Origin: Candidatus Binatia bacterium
GTDB lineage: Bacteria; Desulfobacterota_B; Binatia; UBA9968
DNA length: 5,037 nt
Reading direction: 5' to 3'
Assembly (NCBI GenBank): GCA_025922795.1
Contig: JAICHC010000286.1
Location: 1 to 5,037 of the forward strand
The notes beneath the pieces were generated by a model, which was given only the letters and a program-made list of their open reading frames with translations, was not told the origin of the DNA and ran no database searches. The position numbers and the translations under genes are program-made. Positions 1 to 5,037 of the stretch are shown here, one piece after another. The number at the start of each line of letters is the position of its first letter. Within the stretch, counting starts at the first letter, position 1.

Positions 1-127
1 AAGTACTCGTGGAGCGGACCGGGTGGTGGCCGATGAGGCGCAGACGCATTGCCCGGGCTTGGAACGACTCGTCCCTTCGTGTCCAACGAACCGTGTCGTC
101 TAGATTCTTACGAACTCCTTAATAACT
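1..127. other. Upstream region without a recognisable gene
   Basis: This is the leader of the first gene plus whatever lies to its left. The + strand frame starting at base 2 is open from the window edge to a TAG at 101-103. It would be the last 33 codons of an upstream protein ending in PTNRVV, but I do not recognise it. The frame starting at base 3 is also open, to a TAA near 120, so openness alone is weak evidence in this G+C-rich DNA. A five-base inverted repeat (TTCGT/ACGAA, 76-90) has no T-run after it. A TAGATT at 101-106 resembles a -10 box but has no convincing -35 partner. I do not call a promoter or terminator here. Confidence 0.4.
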
Positions 128-1105
128 ATGTTGGTGCTGTCCGAAGAACAAGTTCAGAGCCTTATCGATGTCGATGAATTGATACCCGTACTGGAACAGG
201 GTCATATTCAGTACTCCACGGGCAAGGCGGTCATGCCGGTGCGTCTGGTCGTGCCTCTGCCGCAGGTTGGAGGCCGCATCACCAGCATGCCGGGTTTCTT
301 GAGCGATGATAAAGCCTTGGCCATAAAAATCATCACCTATTTTCAGGAGAACCCCAAGCAAAATTTGCCGGCCATTCTCGGCACGATCCTGCTTTTCAGC
401 GCCGAAACCGGCAGGCTGATCGCAATCATGGACGGCAGCTATATCACGGCGATTCGTACCGCGTGTGCGTCCGCCATGGCGACCAAAGCGTTAGCGAATC
501 CGCAAACGCCCGTGTTAGGCATGCTCGGCGCAGGCGTGCAAGCACGGGCGCATATTGAAGCATTGACGCGCGTGAGGAGGCTCCAACGGATCAAGATCTA
601 CAGCCCGACGGGCGCCAGCGCTGCTGCCATCAAAAAAGATATGGAGCCGACCGTAAAGATCGCGATCGACATCGCCCGAAATGCCGAAGAAGCTCTCCGC
701 GATGCCGATCTCGTAGTCACCGCAACGACGGCCAAAGAACCGATAGTCAAACCTGAATGGCTAAAGCCAGGCGCTCATATCAATGCGGTCGGCTCACACC
801 GGCCCGATATGCGAGAGATCGACGGCGCTACCCTGGCGCGTTCGAAGATTGTCGTTGATTCGCGCGAGGCGATCATGGCCGAGTGCGGTGATATCCTGCT
901 CGCGCTCAAAGAAAAAAGCATCGGCGAGAACGCCATACACGCCGAAATCGGCGAAGTGCTCGCCGGCAGGAAACCTGGAAGAAGCAGCGCAGCAGAGATT
1001 ACACTTTATAAGTCGGTCGGGATCGCAATCCAGGATGTCGCCACGGCCAATCTCGTCTATCGCAAAGCGTTGGAGAAAGGGATCGGCACGACGGTTGACA
1101 TCTAG
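128..1105 (+). CDS. Ornithine cyclodeaminase / mu-crystallin family protein
   Basis: This is a cytosolic NAD(P)-dependent enzyme of the ornithine cyclodeaminase/mu-crystallin superfamily. Members include ornithine cyclodeaminase (ornithine to proline plus ammonia), some archaeal alanine dehydrogenases and ketimine reductases. The 325-residue length is normal for the family. The N-terminus MLVLSEEQV fits the family start, which supports the ATG at 128 although no Shine-Dalgarno sequence precedes it. Visible motifs are the substrate-side lysine in LAIKIITYF (K67), the MDGSYITAIRTACASA stretch (about 101-116, with R110), the Rossmann glycine loop GMLGAGVQARAH (131-142), VVTATTAKEP (196-205) and AVGSHRPDMREID (220-232). 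The C-terminal ITLYKSVGIAIQD (291-303) is also typical. The catalytic aspartate of true ornithine cyclodeaminase seems to be replaced in the GSHRPD loop, so the substrate is open. The gene is probably co-transcribed with the peptidase downstream. Family assignment is firm; exact reaction is not. Confidence 0.93.
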   Translation: MLVLSEEQVQSLIDVDELIPVLEQGHIQYSTGKAVMPVRLVVPLPQVGGRITSMPGFLSDDKALAIKIITYFQENPKQNLPAILGTILLFSAETGRLIAIMDGSYITAIRTACASAMATKALANPQTPVLGMLGAGVQARAHIEALTRVRRLQRIKIYSPTGASAAAIKKDMEPTVKIAIDIARNAEEALRDADLVVTATTAKEPIVKPEWLKPGAHINAVGSHRPDMREIDGATLARSKIVVDSREAIMAECGDILLALKEKSIGENAIHAEIGEVLAGRKPGRSSAAEITLYKSVGIAIQDVATANLVYRKALEKGIGTTVDI

Positions 1106-1141
1106 TCGCCAGACGAGGTGCCTCCAAACACCCACACAGCT

Positions 1142-2941
1142 ATGACCTGGGATCTCACTAGCTATTTTCCGGAATTCAACGGTCCCGAGATGGTTCGTTT
1201 CAAGACGGCTTTGCGCGACGACATCGCGTCCTTACAAACGACCGCGAGCGAGCTGCCGGCATTGAGTGCGAACTCGATCGCCGCATGGGAAGATATTCTG
1301 CTACGCAGCGAAGAGCTGACCCGTCGCATGTCGCACCTCGGTTCCTATGTCGGCTGCCTCGCTTCCTCTGATGCGCACAATGAAGTCTATCTCAAAGAAG
1401 AAGCCGAGTTCACCCGATTGCGAGCTGAGATCGCCAAGGTTCGGATTGAAATTTTGCGAGCTTTTAAGGAAACCCATGCCGAGTCCTTGGCGACCCTGAC
1501 GGCACGGCCGGCGCTCCATGGCGCCGAGAATTACTTGAACCGAATGCACGAGGAAGCCAAGCGCGCCATGTCCGCCGAAAAAGAAGTTCTTGCCACCGAT
1601 CTCGGCGTCGACGGGATTCAGGCTTGGGGCCGGCTTTACGACACGGTTTCGTCCAAGCTCGAATTCGACATGGTCTTCCCCGACGGCACACGCAAGCGGT
1701 TGCCGATTTCGCAGCGCCGCTCATTGCTGGACAATCCCGACCGGCGCGTTCGAAAGGCCGCCTTCGACGGCGGCAACGCCGCCTGGCAATCGATCGAAGA
1801 CACCACGGCCGGCGCGCTCAACGCCATCGCCGGCACGCGCCTGACGCTCAATCGTTACCGCGGCGTGGAGCATTTTCTCGACATTGCACTGTTCCAGGCG
1901 GCGATCATGCGCAAAACCCTCGACGCCATGTTCGAAGCGTTGTTTGCGAATCTGGATATTCCGCGGCGAATCCTTCAATTGAAAGCGCAGCTGATGGGCC
2001 GCCCGAACCTCGCCTGGTTCGACCTCGGCGCGCCGCTCGACTTGCCAAGTAGTGAGAAACTTTCCTGGGAAGCCGCCAAGTCGATGGTCGGTAAATCATT
2101 CACGCGCGCCTACCCCGCGTTCGGTGACTTTTTTCAACGTCAGGTGATCGGCAACAACTGGGTCGATTGGGAACCGCGCGCGGGCAAACGTCCCGGCGGT
2201 TTTTGCACCAGCTCCATGCTGAGCAAGGAATCGCGCATTTTCATGACTTACAACCAATCGCTCGGCGACGTCCTGACCCTGGCGCACGAATCAGGGCACG
2301 CCTACCATGGTTTGATGATGCGCGATGTTAGACCGTATGCGCGCGGCTACCCTATGACCTTGGCCGAAACCGCCTCCACTTTCGGCGAGCAGGTGCTGAT
2401 GAACGGCATGCTCGACGATCCCGACGTCACTGCCCAACAAAAAGCGCTAATTTTGGATGTCGAACTCGGCCACGGCGCCATTTATCTTCTCGATATTCCG
2501 GTGCGCTACGAATTTGAGAAATCCTTCTATGAAGAGCGGGCCGAGGGCCCGTTGAGCGTTTCACGCTTGAAAGAGTTAATGGCCAAGACGCAGCGCCGCG
2601 TCTTGGGCGATGTGCTGGAACCTGGCGGCGAGGACCCCTACCTGTGGGCCTCGAAGCTGCATTTCTACATCACCGGGCTCACTTTCTATAATTTTCCTTA
2701 CACCTTCGGCTATCTGCTCAGCCGCGGTCTTTACGGCATGTTCCGGAGAGAAGGAACGAGCTTTTTGCCCAAGTACGAAGAATTTTTGCGGCTTGCCGGC
2801 AGCGACACCGCCGAGAATGTCGTCAAGCGCACCGTGGGTGAAGATATCGAAAAAGCAGATTTCTGGGCAGCCGCGATCAGAAGTCTGGAAGATCCGCTCG
2901 CGCGCTTGCAGGCTCTCCTCCCCGAAGTGTTTGCCAGCTAG
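1142..2941 (+). CDS. M3 family oligoendopeptidase (PepF-type zinc peptidase)
   Basis: This is a cytosolic zinc metallopeptidase that should cut short peptides internally, as PepF/oligoendopeptidase F relatives do. From the ATG it has 599 residues, normal for the PepF/M3 group. The N-terminal half is helical and charged, matching the oligoendopeptidase N-terminal region; the catalytic M3 domain fills roughly residues 195-585. Catalytic features are PGGFC (351-355), the zinc motif HESGH (382-386, with E383 as general base), the third zinc ligand E409 in MTLAETAST, and the substrate-side FYNFPYTFGYL (515-525). All key residues are present, so it should be active. No signal peptide or membrane segment is seen. 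The start is uncertain: an in-frame GTG at 1118 would add eight residues (607 in total), and neither start has a good Shine-Dalgarno. I prefer the ATG because the family-like sequence begins at TWDLTSYFP. It follows the cyclodeaminase-family gene on the same strand by 36 bases (12 from the GTG), so the two are probably one transcript. Its stop faces the stop of cinA 22 bases away. Confidence 0.95.
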   Translation: MTWDLTSYFPEFNGPEMVRFKTALRDDIASLQTTASELPALSANSIAAWEDILLRSEELTRRMSHLGSYVGCLASSDAHNEVYLKEEAEFTRLRAEIAKVRIEILRAFKETHAESLATLTARPALHGAENYLNRMHEEAKRAMSAEKEVLATDLGVDGIQAWGRLYDTVSSKLEFDMVFPDGTRKRLPISQRRSLLDNPDRRVRKAAFDGGNAAWQSIEDTTAGALNAIAGTRLTLNRYRGVEHFLDIALFQAAIMRKTLDAMFEALFANLDIPRRILQLKAQLMGRPNLAWFDLGAPLDLPSSEKLSWEAAKSMVGKSFTRAYPAFGDFFQRQVIGNNWVDWEPRAGKRPGGFCTSSMLSKESRIFMTYNQSLGDVLTLAHESGHAYHGLMMRDVRPYARGYPMTLAETASTFGEQVLMNGMLDDPDVTAQQKALILDVELGHGAIYLLDIPVRYEFEKSFYEERAEGPLSVSRLKELMAKTQRRVLGDVLEPGGEDPYLWASKLHFYITGLTFYNFPYTFGYLLSRGLYGMFRREGTSFLPKYEEFLRLAGSDTAENVVKRTVGEDIEKADFWAAAIRSLEDPLARLQALLPEVFAS

Positions 2942-2963
2942 AAACCACGAACTACAAACTGTC

Positions 2964-4214
2964 TTAACCTATTCCTTCGATCAACGCCGTGCGCAAGAGA
3001 TCGATGGCGTTGAGCGTCATGCGCGAGCGGTCGTAGGCACCGCGCCCGGCGCTGGTGCTTTCACGCCGCAGGGAGCGTTTTCCATCGGTGAGCGCGACAT
3101 AGGCCTGGCCGCGCGCGAGATTTTGCACGTCGCTGGTGGGGTCAGCGATGGCGTGCAACGCGAGCCCGAAATCGCAGCCGGACAGCTCGCGCGCCGCCCG
3201 AGCGAGCTGTTCGGTGAGCGCCACGTGATCTTTGAGTAGCGCATCGATGTTCGTCGCTTCGCCGAGGTTCTTTACCAGGGTCCTGATCGATGCGTCGCTG
3301 TTGCAAATAAAGCCCGCCCCGAAGCGGTCCAGGAGCGCCGTCTGCAGCCGATCCGCCAGCTGCCCGCCGGTAAGGTCTTCGCAGGCGGCGACGGTTTTAT
3401 TTTGCTGGCGCAATAATTTTCCGACTACATGCTCCATCGTCTCATCGTCGGCGGCAAAGATCGCGGTGCCGAGCAGTTCGCGCACCTCGGCCTCCACCGG
3501 CGCGATCAATTTCATCGCTTCGACCTTGTTGGCGGCCTTTGCGGCGATCCGGACGTCAACCTGCCCTGGCAGCGCGAGCACGCCGACCGTGGGGTTACGC
3601 GAGTTGGCGATCAAATGACCGACCTTGTCGTCCACCCCGCTCTCGCCGATACCGATGATCTTGAGCACGCGGTAATGAATCACTTCCGCCAGGTTGAATT
3701 TTTTTCGCAGGTACGGCTCGACTTCATTCTCGAACAGCCATTTCATTTCCACCGGCACCCCGGGGAGTGAATAAATCACGCCGCGCGCATCTTCGACGAT
3801 AAAGCACGGCGCCGTGCCGTTGGGATTTTTGACCGGAATGGCGCCCTCGGGCATGTAAGCTTGCCTTATATTATTCGGCGTCATCGGGCGGCTTCGGCGG
3901 CGAAAATGTTCTTCCACCTGGGCCAGCATCCCGGCATCTTGAACCAATTTGCGTCCGGTGACTTCGGCAACGATCTCTCGCGTCAGGTCGTCTTGCGTCG
4001 GTCCGATACCGCCGCTGGTGATGACGATGTCGGCGCGCTCCAAAGCTCGGGAAATGACTTCCTTCATCCGGCCGGGATTATCGCCGACGACGGATTTGAA
4101 ATAGAGATTCACGCCCAAAGCCGTCAGCCGCTGCGCCATCCAGGCCGAATTGGTGTCGATGATCTGGCCCAACAGCAACTCCGAACCGATCGCGACAATT
4201 TCAGCGGTGGCCAT
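2964..4214 (-). CDS. cinA: CinA family protein with degenerate C-terminal NMN deamidase domain
   Basis: This is a two-domain CinA protein of 416 residues, the usual full length. The N-terminal MoCF/MoaB-like domain (about 5-170) begins AEIVAIGSELLLGQIIDTN and carries the signature TSGGIGPTQDD (66-76), NPNGTAPCF (130-138) and LPGVPVEM (150-157). In characterised relatives this domain is a pyrophosphatase acting on ADP-ribose and similar substrates. A linker KH-like segment (about 180-250, KIIGIGES) follows. The C-terminal domain (about 258-416) matches the PncC/CinA_C family, which deamidates nicotinamide mononucleotide in pyridine nucleotide recycling. Here the hallmark ESCTGG reads EDLTGG (279-284), the YSNxxK segment reads NSDASI (305-310), and the GIAGP loop reads AIADP (355-359), so NMN deamidase activity is doubtful. 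The chosen ATG has GGAG eight bases upstream and begins the family-typical sequence. A longer frame from a TTG at 4322 adds an unconserved, basic 36-residue extension and is rejected. It is divergent from surE. Confidence 0.95.
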   Translation of the reverse strand: MATAEIVAIGSELLLGQIIDTNSAWMAQRLTALGVNLYFKSVVGDNPGRMKEVISRALERADIVITSGGIGPTQDDLTREIVAEVTGRKLVQDAGMLAQVEEHFRRRSRPMTPNNIRQAYMPEGAIPVKNPNGTAPCFIVEDARGVIYSLPGVPVEMKWLFENEVEPYLRKKFNLAEVIHYRVLKIIGIGESGVDDKVGHLIANSRNPTVGVLALPGQVDVRIAAKAANKVEAMKLIAPVEAEVRELLGTAIFAADDETMEHVVGKLLRQQNKTVAACEDLTGGQLADRLQTALLDRFGAGFICNSDASIRTLVKNLGEATNIDALLKDHVALTEQLARAARELSGCDFGLALHAIADPTSDVQNLARGQAYVALTDGKRSLRRESTSAGRGAYDRSRMTLNAIDLLRTALIEGIG

Positions 4215-4220
4215 AAAGTC

Positions 4221-4226
4221 TTCTCC
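4221..4226 (-). promoter_or_regulatory. Ribosome binding site deciding the cinA start
   Basis: On the minus strand this reads GGAGAA. The GGAG core lies eight bases before the ATG at 4214-4212. It is the only clear Shine-Dalgarno sequence next to a gene start in the window. It supports the internal ATG over the upstream TTG at 4322 as the start of cinA. Confidence 0.7.
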
Positions 4227-4238
4227 AATTGCCTTAAA

Positions 4239-4268
4239 GCTATACCCGAACCCGCCCGCGCGGCACAA
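4239..4268 (-). promoter_or_regulatory. Possible cinA promoter
   Basis: Read on the minus strand, TTGTGC (4268-4263) and TATAGC (4244-4239) are separated by 18 bases and lie upstream of the cinA ribosome binding site. The -10 box matches four of six sigma-70 consensus positions, the -35 only three. The location in a divergent intergenic region makes a promoter necessary somewhere here, but this exact placement is a guess. Confidence 0.3.
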
Positions 4269-4294
4269 GACGTTTTTCGGCCCTGGACGCGCAC

Positions 4295-4323
4295 TTGTCC
4301 GCTTTCGGCTTCTTTGCCACAAT
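4295..4323 (+). promoter_or_regulatory. Possible surE promoter, perhaps leaderless
   Basis: TTGTCC (4295-4300) and CACAAT (4318-4323) are spaced by 17 bases. Each matches four of six sigma-70 consensus positions, including the important A and T of the -10 box. Seven bases separate the -10 box from the surE ATG, so transcription would start at or next to the start codon. The lack of a Shine-Dalgarno before surE agrees with a leaderless message, but the match is modest. Confidence 0.3.
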
Positions 4324-4330
4324 ACGCCGC

Positions 4331-5037
4331 ATGATCATCCTGCTCTCGAATGACGACGGCATTCAATCCGAGGGCCTCGTCGCGCTGCAAAAGAGCCTCC
4401 GTCAAGTTGGTGACATTTATACGGTCGCGCCCGATCGCGCGCAGAGCTCGATGAGTCACGCCCTAACTTTGCATCGGCCGCTGCGCGTTTATGAGCTCGG
4501 TCAGCGCCGGCTAGCAGTGGACGGCACGCCGGTCGATTGCGTCAAGCTCGCCCTCACCGGACTCCTGCCGGTCCGCCCGGATCTAGTAATCTCGGGAATC
4601 AATAAGGGACCGAATCTCGGCGATGATATTATTTATTCCGGCACCGTGTCCGCCGCAATCGAGGGCGCTTTGCTCGGCATTCCGGCCATCGCGGTTTCGC
4701 TGGTCACCTATAAAGATTTTGACTTCGACGCCGCCGCGGAATTCACCGCCACGTTGGTACAGCGCATCGCCGAACGCGACATTCCGCCAAAGACTCTACT
4801 CAACGTTAATGTTCCGCCAATTCCTAAGAACGATCTCAAGGGTTGGCGAGTGACGCGCATGGGCAAACGGCACTACAACGAAAACATCGTCGAGCGCATC
4901 GATCCGCGCGGCGTCAAATATTATTGGATTGGCGGCGACGATCTTGGATTTGCCGAAGAAGATGGCACCGATTGCAAAACCGTGCAGGAAGGTTATGTTT
5001 CGGTGACACCGCTGCAAGTCGATTTAACCGATTACAA
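4331..5037 (+). CDS. surE: 5'-nucleotidase SurE, cut by the right window edge
   Basis: This is SurE, a metal-dependent phosphatase of the cytosol that removes phosphate from nucleoside 5'- and 3'-monophosphates and can also act on short polyphosphate in some bacteria. The window shows 235 codons; family members are usually about 250-270 residues, so only a short C-terminal tail is missing. The ATG at 4331 gives the canonical start MIILLSNDDG, with metal-binding D8 and D9. APDR (34-36 onward) leads to S39, the next metal ligand, and the HALTLHRPL stretch. GTPVDCVK (65-72) and SGINKGPNLGDDIIYSGTV (88-106, with metal-site N91) are intact, as is LLNVNVP in the C-terminal half. The last visible residues VSVTPLQVDLTDY match the conserved family tail. 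All active-site residues are present, so it should be functional. There is no Shine-Dalgarno before the start. It is transcribed away from cinA; whether pcm or another partner follows cannot be seen. Confidence 0.96.
   Translation, partial: MIILLSNDDGIQSEGLVALQKSLRQVGDIYTVAPDRAQSSMSHALTLHRPLRVYELGQRRLAVDGTPVDCVKLALTGLLPVRPDLVISGINKGPNLGDDIIYSGTVSAAIEGALLGIPAIAVSLVTYKDFDFDAAAEFTATLVQRIAERDIPPKTLLNVNVPPIPKNDLKGWRVTRMGKRHYNENIVERIDPRGVKYYWIGGDDLGFAEEDGTDCKTVQEGYVSVTPLQVDLTDY

Noticed and set aside
76..90. Hairpin TTCGT/ACGAA with a five-base loop as a terminator
   Set aside because: The stem is only five pairs, with two G-C pairs and no following T-run; likely chance.
1624..2052. A 142-codon + strand frame inside the peptidase gene
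   Set aside because: Arginine- and proline-rich shadow typical of G+C-rich coding DNA read out of frame.
2610..3239. A 209-codon + strand open frame bridging the peptidase and cinA ends
   Set aside because: Its first half is out of frame inside the peptidase gene and its second half is antisense to cinA; no recognisable protein features.
3300..3420. Frameshift or sequencing error as the cause of the missing ESCTGG in CinA
   Set aside because: The frame is continuous, TGG and the following LADRL align in the same frame, and the other changed motifs are far apart, so a local error cannot explain them.
4215..4322. A 36-residue N-terminal extension of CinA from a TTG at 4322
   Set aside because: The extension is basic and unlike CinA N-termini, covers the likely promoter region, and the ATG at 4214 has a good ribosome binding site and begins the family-typical sequence.
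3861..4334. A 157-codon + strand open frame, with others at 3232-3618 and 3429-3770
   Set aside because: They lie antisense to cinA, whose conserved motifs are unmistakable; their translations resemble no family and reflect the codon pattern of the opposite strand.

Overview
The window is ordinary bacterial chromosomal DNA of moderately high G+C with tight coding. It holds three complete protein genes and one gene cut by the right edge. I see no mobile element, CRISPR array, RNA gene, long repeat or phage gene. The organism cannot be named from this sequence alone. The SurE wording around its metal site (APDR followed by HALTLHRPL) and the overall style remind me of deltaproteobacteria-like soil or uncultured lineages (Desulfobacterota, Binatota or similar). 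That is a weak impression, not a placement.

Layout. Bases 1-127 are an upstream region with no recognisable gene; an open frame running in from the left edge stops at 103. On the + strand, an ornithine cyclodeaminase/mu-crystallin family NAD(P)-dependent enzyme (128-1105) is followed after a short gap by an M3-family zinc oligoendopeptidase of the PepF type (1142-2941, or possibly from a GTG at 1118). These two are probably co-transcribed. They meet a minus-strand cinA gene (2964-4214) tail to tail, with only 22 bases between the stop codons. A 116-base divergent intergenic region (4215-4330) then separates cinA from surE (4331 to beyond the right edge), and promoters for both genes should lie there.

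How the genes might work together. The first pair suggests peptide and amino-acid turnover: PepF-type enzymes cut short cytosolic peptides, and OCD-family enzymes act on amino acids or imino acids. The second pair suggests nucleotide housekeeping: the CinA N-terminal domain belongs to a family that hydrolyses dinucleotide-type pyrophosphates such as ADP-ribose, and SurE removes phosphate from nucleoside monophosphates. These links are inferred from families and adjacency only.

The observation most worth following is that the C-terminal (PncC-type, NMN deamidase) domain of CinA keeps its overall length and spacing but has lost the hallmark residues of its active site, while the N-terminal domain motifs are intact. 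I found no sign of an undescribed multi-gene system here.
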